A stretch of 64,000 nt of DNA, taken from Aspidiotus rigidus (taxonomy: Eukaryota; Arthropoda; Insecta; Hemiptera; Diaspididae). The translations under genes and the position numbers were made by a program. The stretch lies in contig JAVHKY010000003.1 of NCBI GenBank assembly GCA_035079385.1, positions 24,939,501-25,003,500 of the forward strand, in the 5' to 3' direction. The notes under the pieces were generated by a model. It searched no databases and had not been told where the DNA came from. It saw only the letters and a program-made list of their open reading frames with translations. Of this stretch, positions 35,255-47,411 are shown piece by piece (position 1 is the stretch's first letter; the number at the start of each line of letters is the position of its first letter).

Positions 35255-36262
35255 GGTGTCCCGAAATTTTCTTCGATTATAAAGTGTTGCTTATATTGCC
35301 AAATACAGTTTGACTACCTAATCTAAGTTATCGAATATTGTTCCAAGAGCATGGTTCTATTCAATCCTTGAGAATCGTAAGGATAAGGACCCTCAGTCAC
35401 AGGAAATTATAAGTAAAAATAGATAACACTAAAAATTCAGTGCTTAAGATTGTACTTAAGACAGAACTGCATTTTGCTAGCGGTTGTCATTAATTTTTAA
35501 AACTCGTAAAAATGCTTCTTCTTAGGTAGATATACAAAAACTATAATTATTAGACATACCAGTACGTATCTTGGTTGAATAATGCGAATAGAATACGTCC
35601 TTCTTTTCCTCCACTCTATTATAAGAAGGTATTTCTAGGTTTTTCACTATCAGATTGCTGTAATATGTGAAATAGTCTGCACGGCGGAATAAGTAAACGA
35701 GTACACGGCGATATGTTCGTCGTCGGACCATTTGAAATTATATCTCGCGAAAGGAAGCATTTTGATTCGAAGCAGTGTGATATTCTATTAAAATGACAGA
35801 TAAAGTGATTCAACTGCTGGCTGGCTATCTAATTTTTATGTTTGGAAAGAAATGTAGTCTACATACCGGCACCAATTTCTGTTCGTATTTTTTCACTGCT
35901 TGTATTCATGATCGTATATATGACGGATGTTTCCCCGTAGTGATGACATAGATATCATTCTTTTTTAACGATGAAATTAACTAAATCACCTACCGACATT
36001 TCTCATTAGTCGGAAAATTCATAATACCCAATGAGAAAAGTAACAAGTTACACAATTTTCCACGAGTAGAAGAATCCCGCGAAGAATGGTGTTCTAAGTT
36101 AAAAGGAATGTCACAAGAATGTAATTTAGATCATTTCTTTCAAAAGCTATTGTGGTACGATCTAATATAACCTACGTAGGTACTCTTAAATGGTAAAATT
36201 AAAATTTCAAGTCAGTGTTCCTGCTGCTAAAAAGAACTCTACAAAGAAAAATCTTATCTTAC

Positions 36263-36497
36263 CTTGAGGCTTGGCCAGGTCACTGAAGATCGACACCTAG
36301 CTTACTCCGAAATTTCACGTCATCGAAAAGCCTTCCAACATTGGTATCACGATCGAGGATGACTTTGTACATCATAATATACGGTACGTCACCAGCTTAC
36401 TGTCGACGGCCAACATTCCTACATCCAGATAGATTTTGAGTCCGAGCTGCATCTTTCCAATAGGAAGGAGCAGAAAAATTGGAGCGTCTCTCCATCT
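36263..36497 (-). pseudogene. Exon candidate of an unrecognised gene
   Basis: On the minus strand, an acceptor CATCTTTTTAG and a strong donor CTCAAG|GTAAGA enclose 235 nt. Protein-like blocks are split over frames: WRDAPIFLLLPIGKMQLGLK.., then YKVILDRDTNVGRLFDDVKF, then SIFSDLAKPQ. Good splice sites with frame breaks suggest a decayed exon. No family recognised. Confidence 0.35.
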
Positions 36498-36569
36498 CTA
36501 AAAAGATGAGAAATGAAATTACCTGAAATTTTTCGTTTGTACCCCGGATATGTATAAGAAAAATTAAAA

Positions 36570-36776
36570 TTAGTTCGTCAAAAAACTGTAGTAGCCTTTG
36601 CCTGGTAACATATATTGGTAAAATGGGTACAAAACTTCTCTAAAAGCACTTCTTTGCCTATGTACGTAATCACGCCCCTGAACGACCTGCATATCGACTT
36701 GACGCATTCTTCCCACGGCTTCCGGATATTCATTTACGAAAAATTGGCTCTTGAATATGATAGAGGAGGTGGTCAT
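36570..36776 (-). CDS. Possible upstream exon of the same unrecognised gene
   Basis: A 68-codon minus-strand frame starting MTTSSIIFKSQFFVNEYPEA has balanced, protein-like composition (..RMRQVDMQVVQGRDYVHR.., ..LYPFYQYMLPGKGYY..). It lies just upstream of the exon candidate at 36497 in the same orientation. No splice junction linking them is certain and no known domain is evident. Confidence 0.3.
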   Translation of the reverse strand: MTTSSIIFKSQFFVNEYPEAVGRMRQVDMQVVQGRDYVHRQRSAFREVLYPFYQYMLPGKGYYSFLTN

Positions 36777-38517
36777 AACGTCATCTCTTGAACTCCTGAC
36801 TCACAATCAGTCGATAAACAATTCAAACATTTGAACAAATATGAATATTTTTCCTTCTTGTCGTTTCTGGATCGTTACATTTTTTCATTTAATAATGGGA
36901 GATTCCAACTTCAACGTAGGTACATGCTAGTATTTTTCATTCAAGTTTTCCGTTTAAAACACGACTTGTACCTTGGAGGATTACTTTAACCTTATAAACT
37001 TACGAAAAACTTTCGTTACACGAGGGCAAGTTACTTGATCCGGCATCTCGACTGTAAACATAGTATAGGTCTATATATAAACATGTACTTATTACTCGAG
37101 TTTCAGGAATCATCAACCCTTGTTTGAGGGCACAATATAGCCAGCAAGATTCACCTTAAGAATTCTACATAATATTCTTCTTTCTATAGGTGTATATTGT
37201 ACATTCATTTCGCGCGAGTGGGTAGCGCGCATTCGCAACTATAGGCGGTTGAAGGCACACGATGATGAATTGCCCGCGTGTATATTTGTATTTCTTTCTC
37301 GTAGCATCCCTCTCGTTAATACGTGCGAAGTAGATAGAGAAAAAAGAATGATTTGAATAACGTATTCGTATAAATTTTTACCTTGACCTCTAGAAGAGGC
37401 AACGGCGGTCGATGCCTTTATCGTACAACGTTCAAAGCCCGTTTTATATTTCCGAAAACCATAGACGCACTGCTAACTAACCGACAACGTTTTAAAACAA
37501 TGACGTGTGTGAATGCCATCATTACCGTCATCTCGATGGAGTCGTAGGCCTATAAAATCACTCTTGGGACCCGATTAAGAGGACAGTGAAATATATAATA
37601 TTGAATTTCTGTACAATAAAATCGGGAACTTTCGTTTTCTTTTTTCAATTTCAATATCGGAGACGTCTGCTCGGATTCTCTTTTGTCCGAGCGTAATTTC
37701 TTCTCTCCACGAATAAAATTGACAAATCAGCGTTTACAAGTCGGAAGAATGAGAAAATAATAGAAAAAGAAGCGTATAGTGTCGGTTCAGCGAGTGGGAG
37801 CGTGGGAAGAAGAAAAATCACTCACATGAAAGAAGTTCATTTCCTGAACGACTGATAGTATTGTTGCAATAGCCTATCATTGATTATTTTCATCGAACGC
37901 TGTCGTGAATGGGATGCGTTTTTTATTCAAGTTTTTTAGGACGCCAGATAGTCCATTCACTGTGAGACCGTCAACGTTTGAAATAAAATATAACACTCGC
38001 CGAAGACGCCAACCACGCGAACAGATTTTCAACTATATTATTGTTTACAATGCCATACTTTCATATTATTGAAAAGGAAACGTATTAGGAAGACCAGAAG
38101 GAAATTATGAATAACGAAGTATCATAAGAAACATGAAAAAAAATGGGAGGAAACGTCAAAAGAGGTTTTTCCTTATAACTCGTCAGATTTACTCATGGGA
38201 AACGATACCATGAAAACCATTCGTCAATTATTTGGAAAGAGAACTTCTCACCGGAAAGCAGTCGCCCACTTGCCCATACGTAGGTAGTTCATCTTTGGCT
38301 TTCATTTTCTAAAGAAAGGAAATCCGGTTTTGAAAGGAAATGAAGAAGAACGAAGTTTTCAGATGACACCTATTTCACGATTTTTCTTTCTTTTCTTTTT
38401 CATGAAGCTGTGATAGGCAAATTTCATCAATTTGGCCAAGAAAAATTTCGGCGAACGAAAGGCAACCGCCTTCCAGGGCAGATTTTCTCGAGATCGTATA
38501 ATTATAATTGACTCATA

Positions 38518-40686
38518 CCCAGGAAGATTAGGCTCAAAAATAAGAATAAATGGAAATAAATGCCGGCAAAGGTTTTCTCAGTGGATTATGTTTAAAATGG
38601 TCTCCTGATAAACATACTAAAAGTCCACAGCGATCAGAGAGCGGGCCCTCCCCCAAAGGGGGTCAAAGTACCACAAAAATTAGTTTTCTGAGAATAAATC
38701 GAAAACTAAACATCAGAGAAAAAAAAGTTTCAAACAAAAGTTGTTCCTCATCAAATTTCCTATAAATTTCACTATATGTATGTCAACTTAACCTAAAAAC
38801 TGGAGCTGAAAAAATTGGTTTGAAAGTTGAGCGATTTTTGATTTTAGTGTTAGTGTAGTCAAATTAGACAGGTTTTGGAAAAAAAAAGAACATTGCGACA
38901 TAGTAAAGGTCTGATTGCTGGAAATGGTCAAGAATGAAGTCCAAAACAACATACTAACTTCTCCGCGTTTTTCCCCAAGGGGGGTTGAAACCCTCTCAAA
39001 ATCAGTTTTTTGTAAATATCCCGTTTAATACGCATTTTAGAGAAAAAAGTCATCAGTCAAAAATTATTCCTCGTGAAATTTCCTATCGGACTACGTATTT
39101 CATTTCTAACCTACACGTGATAGGTAGCTCAAAAATTCATGGAAATTGAGCCTCCGCTATGCAAATCCGTGAATTACGCGCTCCTGGCCGAGAGATGACG
39201 TCGTTGCGCGGTAGTTACGCGCGAAGGTAACGTTAATATGTCGCTAGTATATACGACGAAACGTATACTAATTTTATTAGTTTTAATTAATTGTCCCAGG
39301 GAATTTGCTCCACGATATTATTTTGAGAAAGGTATAATCAACTGCCTATCATACATGAAAATAAAGTTTTCCATACATAGACAGACATTTTAAAAATCGT
39401 TTCTTATGCATGTATGATATGTAAAAAGCTGAATGGGAGGTTGTGAACATGTGAGCCCTTCCCCCATTTCAATTTTTCTAGTTGGAGTGGGTGGCTTCGT
39501 TTGTACTGGGTTGTGCTGTAGAGTTTTCCGTTCGTACTGGTCTTCTTCCCCCTCCAACCTTATGAGGGGGCTGTATGCCAGGCCAGGCCAGCATGTCGTG
39601 CTCCATTTTCGGACTGAAAACAGACTGAATTTCGTGTCCTACGTTTTTGCTGTATTATGCTCTCAAGTTTGCCATTCTAGATGTTTCAAGCGATGGTGAG
39701 AATGGATGTGGTCTTCTGTTGTGGACTCGCGTTGAGATTTTGACTTCGACCCGCATACAATTCAAGTGGGCTAACGTGTGGAATTGTTTGAAGCAATGGA
39801 AGGAATGTCACCAAGAAGCTTGTTATTGTTGTGTGCTCCCACAAATCCAAGAAGAACCGCCGCAATACAAATCCGAAAATAACGCGCTCCTCGTCAAAGT
39901 TGGCGTAGTCGCATGAGGGTTTCACGTTGATAGTCGATTGGGTCAGGCAAACTTGCTCCGCCATTTCAGGCGATCTCCCGAGAAGCTTGTTTTGCGGTGA
40001 GAGATTGACTACATGAGTCAATTATCAAAACGGAGAAACAAGAGATAACAAGCTCCTTAATATCATTCCCTATATCGCCTGGAACAATAAGAAATTCAGC
40101 AAGTTTGCCTGGATTTCAGAGGAATAATTTTTGACTAGTGACTTTTTTCTCTAAAATGCGTATTAAGCGGGATATTTACAAAAAACTGATTTTGAGAGGG
40201 TTTCAACCCCCATAAAAAGATGCTCTTGGGGAAACACTCAAGGAAGTTAGTATGTTGTTTTGGACTTCATTCTTGACTATTTCCAGCAATCAGACCTTTA
40301 CTATGTCGCAATGTTCTTTTTTTTTCGAAACCTGTCTAATTTGACTTTACTAACACGCGAAAATCAAAAATTTTAGAAAATCGCTCAACTTTCAAACAAA
40401 CTTTTCAGCTCGAGTTTTTGGGCTAAGTTGACATACATATTGTGAAATTTATAGTAAATTTGATGAGGAACAACTTTTGTTCGAAACTTTTTTTTTTCTG
40501 ATGGTTAGTTTTCGATTTATTTTCAGAAAACTAATTTTTGTGATACTTTGACCCCCTTTGGGGGAGGGCCCGCTCTCGGATCGCTGTGGACTTTCAGTAT
40601 GTTCATCAGGAGACCATTTTAAACATAATCCACGAAAAAAACCTTTGCCGGCATTTATTTCCATTTCAAAGCCTAATCTGCCTGGG
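38518..40686. repeat. 2.2-kb inverted repeat with about 570-bp arms
   Basis: The left arm (38518 to about 39085) and right arm (about 40110-40686) are reverse complements at high identity, starting ACCCAGGAAGATTAGGCT against AGCCCAGGCAGATTAGGCT. Both include GGGCCCTCCCCCAAAGGGGG and GACAGGTTTxGAAAAAAAAA. A 1-kb spacer separates them and holds weaker internal repeats (AGGCAAACTTGCT, AAGCTTGTT). Matching short ORFs in both arms are copies of the same DNA, not evidence of genes. There is no transposase and no clear target duplication. It could be a foldback element or an inverted duplication. Confidence 0.85.
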
Positions 40687-40843
40687 CTCTAAATCGACGA
40701 GGATTTTTCAACGGATGAGTTCGCCTAATTTCAACTCCAAGTGGATCAAAACAGTCAAAATCAACTGCTAATTATAACCTATTGACTCGTTGTTGAGCCG
40801 TCTGTTCGGAAGACGAAATTTTTCCGTTCTCAGATTCCTGAAG

Positions 40844-42359
40844 TAAGTCCAAGGATAGCCTCACACCTTCAGGTACGGCACTGGCCGTTACCAATTTAAT
40901 TACTGATCTTTCCATGAAAATTGGCTCCAGCAATATTGTTCCCGATCTTTGCAGTCAGTTTCTAAGCACTCAGACGCCAGAGATAATGGCTCCTCCAACT
41001 CGTATTTTGGTCATCGATTCGAGAAAGAAGAACAGTCGTCATCGATTGGTTGTAACTAAAGCTGATAAGGGTAACTCCGTGGTTATTCTCGACAAGGAAA
41101 AGTACGACAAGAAAGTCCTCGACTTCCTTGAAGGTAGCGGATGTACAGTCAGCGGCATCAATTCTGATTTTAAATCTTTAATTACGAGCGTGATGTAAGG
41201 TCAACTGTTAACGAATGTACCTCCTTGTTGAGTATCCTTATTCCTAACTCCGTGCTTCCTCGGCTATATGGCCTCTTTAAGCTCCACAAAGAGAATATCC
41301 CTATTAGGCCAGTGGTGTTTTTCATTTCTTCTTCTACTTTTAGACTATCCGAACTCCTCGATCGATGGTTCAAATCGTTAAACAGTTTCCAACCTCAGTT
41401 TTCCATAAATAAATTCTGTGAGTTAGTTGAACACGTTAGTAAAATCCATCCTTCCGATGGCTCTATCCTTGTCTCATTCGATGATAAAAGTATGTTCCCT
41501 CTCATCGTCTCCTTCCCTCTCTCAATTATTTTAAGGTTCTCCCAGCGACGCTCATGTCCCGACCCCTATTCTAGATGATTTCTTGACACTCCTCGAAATG
41601 TGACTTTCTCCCGATTTCTGTCAATTTCAACACCTTATCTATGAATGGCGCTCCCATTGATTTCCCCCTCGGATCTTTGGTCTCCGAAGTTTTCTTCAAA
41701 CTTCTTGAGAATGAAATCTTTGACTCTGGATTTCATCTACTTTCCCAAATTGTTCACTGGCACCGATACGTGGATGATGTTTTATACCTCTGGAGTGGCT
41801 CTGTTACCGACCTCCACTCTCTCCTCACCTTCATTGATGGTGGTGTACGCAATTTTGGGATCTTTCGTGAAAATTCCTACTCGGATATAAACGTCCTTAC
41901 CTCTTCTTTCTGTCCTCCTTCCCATAAGCTTGCTGCCTTCTATGGCTTCATTCACCGTCTTGTTTCTGGCCCCCTTTCCCCTCAGGCTTTTTCGGAGGAA
42001 ATCGATGTTATTAAGTACCTCGCCCATTCTAACGACTCGGACCTTGATGTCGAATCTTTCGACTGTTCGGCTGTTTATATAGAGAAGACAAGCCGGCAAC
42101 TTTATACTAGGGTTCAAGAAAATCTCTATGAAGTTACTTCTGCCTTCTGCCCCTTTGCAGAGCATCTCTCGGCTTCTGACTATTATGACCTTCTCAAACC
42201 ATCTTACTCCATTCAGAGAATTCCTTCTGTCAACGTTTGGCCATTGAGCACATCGAGATCGTTTGCCATTCGAATTGTAATGATATCATAGTTTTAAATC
42301 GTCTTCTTCCTGAGAATGATTTAATCGAGAAGTTCTACAGTCTTTCTCCTTTCTCTTAA
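40844..42359 (+). pseudogene. PLE RT/GIY-YIG, deleted and frameshifted
   Basis: Blocks in order: DSLTPSGTALAV, TKADKGNSVVILDKEKYDKK (N-terminal PLE region), PRLYGLFKLHK and IRPVVF, DRWFK, SILVSFDDKSMFPLI (motif A), PLGSLVSEVF (motif B), HRYVDDVLYLW (motif C, YVDD intact), and FCPPSHKLAAFYGFIHRLV. A deletion after DLDVESF removes the connector, joining to a damaged GIY-YIG remnant (AVYIEKTSRQLYTRVQE). The end IVLNRLLPENDLIEKFY aligns with copies 1 and 2 and stops at TAA 42357-42359. It is a more distant relative of copies 1 and 2 than they are of each other. Confidence 0.8.
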
Positions 42360-42467
42360 CGACTCTGAACCATTCCAATTTTTCCGTCTCCAATGGTCTA
42401 ATTCAGTTTTCTTCTCTCTTATCCTTCACTTCTTTTTCTTTGTAACTCGGTTGTATTTAGTGTGTCG

Positions 42468-42492
42468 CTCGATAATGGCTACTTGGCCGACA
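42468..42492 (+). ncRNA. Diverged hammerhead-like motif of PLE copy 3
   Basis: CTCGATAATGGCTACTTGGCC then GACA occupies the place of the CCGATGATGG..CCGAAA motif of copies 1 and 2, about 110 bp after the stop codon. The GGC/GCC stem is kept with different bases; the GAAA core is changed to GACA. Confidence 0.25.
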
Positions 42493-42689
42493 ATTTTTTG
42501 TATTCCTCGATTTCTTGCAAGTTTTTCGATCTTTATAATTTTCAATTTTTATGATTTTCAATTTGAATTTCGTTGGTCTTTATCGCGACAAATTATTTAT
42601 TTGTACGGGTAGTAAAATAAAAACTCTCGAATTTTCGAATTTTGATTCATCTTTCAATACTTAGAAACAATACTAACCCTTTATTTCCC

Positions 42690-43290
42690 ACCAAACCGCA
42701 CTCTGCTGGTCGCCACTGACTCCTTATCCCTCTCAACGGCAATTTACAACATATTCTCTACACACCCACTAGTCTTCACGCGTCCATTCTCTCCTCATAA
42801 TCCTTTCATCCATTCATTACTTTCACCTGGTTCCCCAGCCGCACGGTGATCCAAAGCAATGAAAAGATAGATTTAGCCACAAAGCTTCCACAAATCAACT
42901 CTCTTCTTCCCAGTCCACTAAAAGTTATCTCAACCACACTATCCACCCCAAAATTACGGATGAATGGATCACACTCTGGGAAAATCAAATCTCCTCAAAC
43001 AAATTAGTCCAATTAAAACTACTTCATCACACCAAGAATCCGGCCATCACGAAATCTGCCTTACAGGTCTCTGAATTGGTTACACGCGCTCAACTTCTTT
43101 CGAAGATTATCCAGCTCTAATGCGAACATTGTAACTTTAACTCGGTCACCCACATTTTCGCATGCCTGTCTTTAGCTTCTCTCCGCCACACCCACTGAAC
43201 TTCGCACCCGATGACCTCCCCTCCATCCAAAACATCATCTTTTATCTGAAAGCAGCAAATTATATCCAACGCATCTGAATCGATTCACCC
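42690..43290 (+). mobile_element. Non-LTR retrotransposon 3' fragment (RNase H and Cys-His end)
   Basis: Plus-strand reading gives LLVATDSLSLSTAIYNIFST (RNase H TDS block), FTWFP followed by IQSNEKIDLATK (the W.P.H.GI.GNE.AD motif, diverged), and a terminal CEHCNFNSVTHIFACLSL.. matching the usual C..C..H..C end. Stops interrupt it. It ends near an A-rich tract at about 43330. RT is absent. Confidence 0.65.
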
Positions 43291-44820
43291 TCAAGCTCAA
43301 AACTCGAGTGCAGCCAGAAATGAAGAAGAAAAAAAAGTACGAAATTAGAAGTTTTCATCGCGACAGAGGAGAAGGGTAGAGCACCGAAAACAGAATCGAC
43401 TATTCATAGCGGAATTATTTTCGTTTGTTGCATCAATAGATTACCCCTATCTTATAGCGGAAACGTAATCCAAAGATTTTTGCGTCGTTTACTTACCCCC
43501 AGAATTTGCAGTAAATAAAATTTAATTCAAGCGCACTTCGATGACAGAAAATTGAGCTATTTGACCTCAAGCTTTGTCGAAAATAACGAAGATTTGTATG
43601 TTTTTCATTGTTTGAAAGTCCCACTTCTAATTTCAGGAATCAATTACACGTACAGATTTTTTATTGAAATGAAATCATATAAAATGTATTAATAGCTCTC
43701 GCCTAGAGTTTCGCATTCATCGATCTCCATTTCGTGAGGAATGACGGTAGCTCGTGCTTATTTACTTTACCGTAATCGGATACTTCAACCACGCGATAGT
43801 TTCGAAGTTGCTTATTTGCATGTCGGATACTTACAACAGCATTATGGTACAATGCAAAATCGTACAGTATCGACATTAACTATCGGTACCGTACCGTGCA
43901 GGAGAATGTAATTCTTTTTCTCGTCAAAGGTTTTTTGATGTACGCTTCCGCGAGTGTAACGGTTCTCTTTATTGACCTAATCTAAGTGGGGAAAAAAGAT
44001 AAATAAAAAAAAAATTTCCGAATGACTGAACACAATACTGTCAAGGAACTCGACGAGAAGATCGACTTGTGTGTAGTAAGATATAGTCGCGTTATATTTG
44101 CCAACAGAGTATACGGCGCAATGTGCTCTCGTAAAAATAAGTCTGCCATCTAATTTAGATGCGAAAGATTATAACCCCCGTTACGTTCAAAGTTCGTATT
44201 AATTTTTTATGTAGAGCGTGAATATGAAAGATGCGCGGCGACGCTTCCTATCCAGCCTGCCTATTTTTTCAAATGATTTTGTAGGTTCAATGCTTTCTGT
44301 CATACCCTTACAATTCGAAATATAGCGAGAAACATTGTCTCGATATCTTACTGAAGAAAATATTACGGCGGCAGAAACCTACCTCAAAGCTAAAATTTTG
44401 TCTCAAATGGCTTTTATGATATGGGTATGTGTTGTACCGCAGATCCCTCTAAAATAAACAAAGTGTTGAAAACTTCTTAATTTGATCACTCCACCCTGTT
44501 ACCAAAAATTACCGACCCAACTCATTTACTACTATGTAACCTGAAAAACTACTACCGTTCCAAAATGCCTCTGGAAAAATAAAGCTTACAACAAACTAAG
44601 AGAAATCAGAAGCCTCCCTATCCCTCGATCCTCTTCGAATGGAAACTCTGGCCACGAAGAAGTCATCCCCTTTCGTATACTTTTTCGAATTATGTTTTTG
44701 TCACCTACCACAACAGGGCTGCAATGGCAGCGAGGAACCCGCTGTCCCGAGTCCCCTAGAGCCTGAAGTTTTTCCAAGTCCTGAAAATAATGACATGACA
44801 ACTTGAACGCGCTGCAATTT
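43291..44820. other. No feature recognised
   Basis: AT-rich DNA with short ORFs only. Near 44700-44760 an AATGGCAGCGAGGAACCCGC word recurs at about 63150 (AATGGCAGCGGGGAACCCGC), so a dispersed repeat end may lie here. Confidence 0.4.
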
Positions 44821-44865
44821 CAAGGAAACCGTCGTCTTTCCAAGTCCCCCTCCTATCATATATAT

Positions 44866-45258
44866 CAGGCCTGCTCAACCTTTTACGACTCGCGGGCCGC
44901 ATCTGTGTCTCCCGAAATTTCCGCGGGCCGCAAATCGTTTACCTATATTTAATAACGATTTTATTGTAATGTAGAACGATAATTAAAGGGGAAATATTCC
45001 TGAACTCGCAGCTCAAAAACAAAGACAGCCATCACATTGATTAGATTACTTTCCTATTTTTTCAACATTGTTTTTTTTCTATTTTTTTTTCATATATGTT
45101 TGAATACATCAAAAAAAAAAAAATCGTTGTATCCTACTTGTATTATGAAATCAAATCGTTTCATGAAATCGTAAGGGTTCTACTACTTTTTGGGTTTCCT
45201 GAAATTCTTTCGCGGGCCGCACGAGAGTGCTTCGCGGGCCACAGGTTGAGCAGGCCTG
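44866..45258. mobile_element. hAT-type MITE, 393 bp
   Basis: Ends CAGGCCTGCTCAACCTTTT and, inverted, GGTTGAGCAGGCCTG, with several GCGGGCCGCA words near both ends. Flanks ATATATAT and AATTATAT are compatible with an 8-bp duplication with changes. It sits inside a minisatellite unit, splitting CTATCATATATAG. No ORF of note. Confidence 0.8.
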
Positions 45259-45510
45259 AATTATATAGCTTGGAGGTAGGAATTTTTCTAAGTCCCCTTC
45301 CTATCATATATGGCAAAAGGGCCGACATTTTTCCAAGTCCTCCTCCTATCATATATAGCTCGGAGGTCGGAATTTTTCCAAGTCCTTCTCCTATCATATA
45401 TAGCTCGGAGGTCGGAATTTTTTTAAGTCACCTCCTATCATATATGGCTAGAGGACCGAAATTTTTCTGAGTCCTCCTCCTATCATATATAGCTCGGAGG
45501 ACGGAATTTT

Positions 45511-45860
45511 AACAGGGGACCTGTTTTATGGGAGGCTTTTTGAGAAATTTGCCGTGCGCCGTCCAGCTAAAAGCTTGGAAAAATTTCGACTACCGAGCCA
45601 TATATGACAGGAAGGGGACTTCGAAAAATTTCCACTCTCGAGCCATATATGATAGGAGAGGGACTTAGAAAAACGACGGCTTCCTTGACGAAGTAACGCA
45701 GGGAACCTGTTGTATGAGTCAAATGGGATATGGTATTGAAAATTCAAGGAAGCTTAGACCTAGATAAAGCTAGTATAAAGAAGGCCTAGACCTACTATAA
45801 GCCTAGTATAATATAGTTTGAGAGTCTAAATTTTTCTCGAATCTTCAGCTATATAGTCCA
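45511..45860 (+). mobile_element. Modular repeat element, complete copy at second site
   Basis: AACAGGGGACCTGTTTTATG opens module A (with TTTGCCGTGCGCCGTCCAGC), followed by three units, module B (GACGGCTTCCTTGACGAAG.. to GGGAACCTGTTGTATGAGTC) and the full tail (ATTCAAGGAAGC, AGGCCTAGACCTACTATAAG). This is the same order as at 93-420, about 45 kb away, so the modules travel together. Confidence 0.55.
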
Positions 45861-45886
45861 AGTCCCTATCGTATCATATATAGCTC

Positions 45887-47411
45887 CGACATACCGCCGT
45901 CACCCTCATACCGCCGTCACCCTCCGTCATACAGCCGTCACCGTCTTACCGCCGTCACCGTCATTCCGCCGTCACCATCCGTCATACAGCCGTCACCGTC
46001 TTACCGCCGTCACCCTCATACCGCCGTCTCCATTATAGCGCCTTCAAACCGCCGTCACCGTCCGTCATACAGCCGTCACCGGCATACCGCCGTCACCGTC
46101 ATACCGCCGTCACTCTCATACCGCCGTCGCCGTCTTACCGCAGTCACCGTCATACCGTCATACCGCCGTCGCCGTCCCACCGCCGTCACCGTCATTCCAC
46201 CGTCACCGTCATACCGCCGTCACCCTCCGTCATACAGCCGTCACCGTCATTCCGCCGTCACCGTCATACCGCCGTCACCCTCCGTCATACAGCCGTCATC
46301 GTCATACCGCCGTCACTCTCATACCGCCGTCATCCTCATACCGCCGTCACCCTCATACCGCCGTCTCCATTATAGCGTCGTCACCGTCATACCGCCGTCA
46401 CCCTCCGTCATATAGCCGTCACCGTCATTCCGCCGTCACCGTCATACCACCGTCACCCTCCGTCATACCGCCGTCACCCTCCGTCATACAGTCGTCATCG
46501 TCATACAGCCGTCACTCTCATACCGCCGTCGCCGTCATAGCGCCGTCACCGTCCTACCGCCGTCACCCTCATACTGCCGTCACCGTCATACCGGCGTCAC
46601 CCTCCGTCATACAGCCGTCACCGTCATTCCGCCGTCACCCTCATACCGCCGTCTCCATTATAGCGCCTTCAAACCGCCGTCACCCTCCGTCATACAGCCG
46701 TCACCGTCATACCGCCGTCGCCGTCTTACCGCCGTCACCGTCATACCGCCGTCGCCGTCATTCCACCGTCACCGTCATACCGCCGTCACCGTCATTCAGC
46801 CGTCATCCTCATACCGCCGTCACCCTCATACCGCCGTCTCCATTATAGCGTCGTCACCGTCATACAGCCGTCACCAGCTCCCTCATACAGCCGTCACCGT
46901 CATAACGCCGTCACCGTCATAGCGCCGTCACCGTCATACCGCCGTCACCGTCATACCGCCGTCACCGTCATACCACCGTCTCCATTATAGCGCCGTCACC
47001 GTCAAGCCGCCGTCACCCTCATACTGCCGTCACCGTCATACCGCCGTCACCCTCCCTCATATAGCCGTCACCGTCATTCCGCCGTCACCGTCCTACCGCC
47101 GTCACCCTCATACTGCCGTCACCGTCATACCGCCGTCACCCTCCGTCATACAGCCGTCACCGTCATACCGCCGTCACCCTCCGTCATACAGCCGTCACCG
47201 TCATACCGCCGTCACTCTCATACCGCCGTCGCCCTCATACCGCCGTCTCCATTATAGCGTCGTCACTGTCATACCGCCGTCACCCTCCCTCATACAGCCG
47301 TCACCGTCCTACCGCCGTCACCCTCATACCGCCGTCACCCTCCGTCATACAGCCGTCACCGTCTGACCACCGTCATACCGCCGCCACTGTCATACCGCCG
47401 TCACCCTCAGA
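45887..47411. repeat. GC-rich 17-bp minisatellite, about 1.5 kb
   Basis: The unit ATACCGCCGTCACCGTC and close variants (CCCTCCGTCATACAGCC, TCTCCATTATAGCGCC) repeat for 1.5 kb. Composition is CpG-rich in an AT-rich window. Longer blocks recur (for example CCCTCCGTCATACAGCCGTC), so there is higher-order structure. No ORF of interest. It follows directly on the modular element whose module A contains GCGCCGTCC words. Confidence 0.95.

Larger units (their letters stand above)
34641..38517. other. Mostly unannotated AT-rich DNA
   Basis: Apart from the hammerhead-like remnant at 35225 and the weak minus-strand exon candidates near 35.6 and 36.3-36.8 kb, no features are seen. About 37200-37600 is relatively CpG-rich and could be a promoter, without further support. 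Confidence 0.4.
40820..42500 (+). mobile_element. Penelope-like element copy 3 (degraded)
   Basis: Holds the coding pseudogene 40844-42359 and a diverged hammerhead-like motif at 42468-42492. Termini and target duplication were not found. Unlike copies 1 and 2 it retains the N-terminal RT region. It begins close to the end of the 2.2-kb inverted repeat. Confidence 0.75.
44838..45885. repeat. 45-bp minisatellite block, second site
   Basis: Units of the same family as 1-2005 (CCAAGTCCCCCTCCTATCATATATAGCTCGGAGGTCGG-type, described in pieces), interrupted by the MITE at 44866-45258 and followed by the modular copy at 45511-45860. Units here favour CTCGGAGGTCGG over CTCGAGAGTCG, a locus-specific variant. 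Confidence 0.85.

Noticed and set aside
38550..40664. Near-identical short ORFs starting MEINAGKGF at both ends of the 2.2-kb inverted repeat as duplicated genes
   Set aside because: They are simply the same repeat arm read twice; no domain, splice site or extension beyond the arm.
45887..47411. CRISPR-like array
   Set aside because: Units are contiguous with no unique spacers and the surroundings are eukaryotic.
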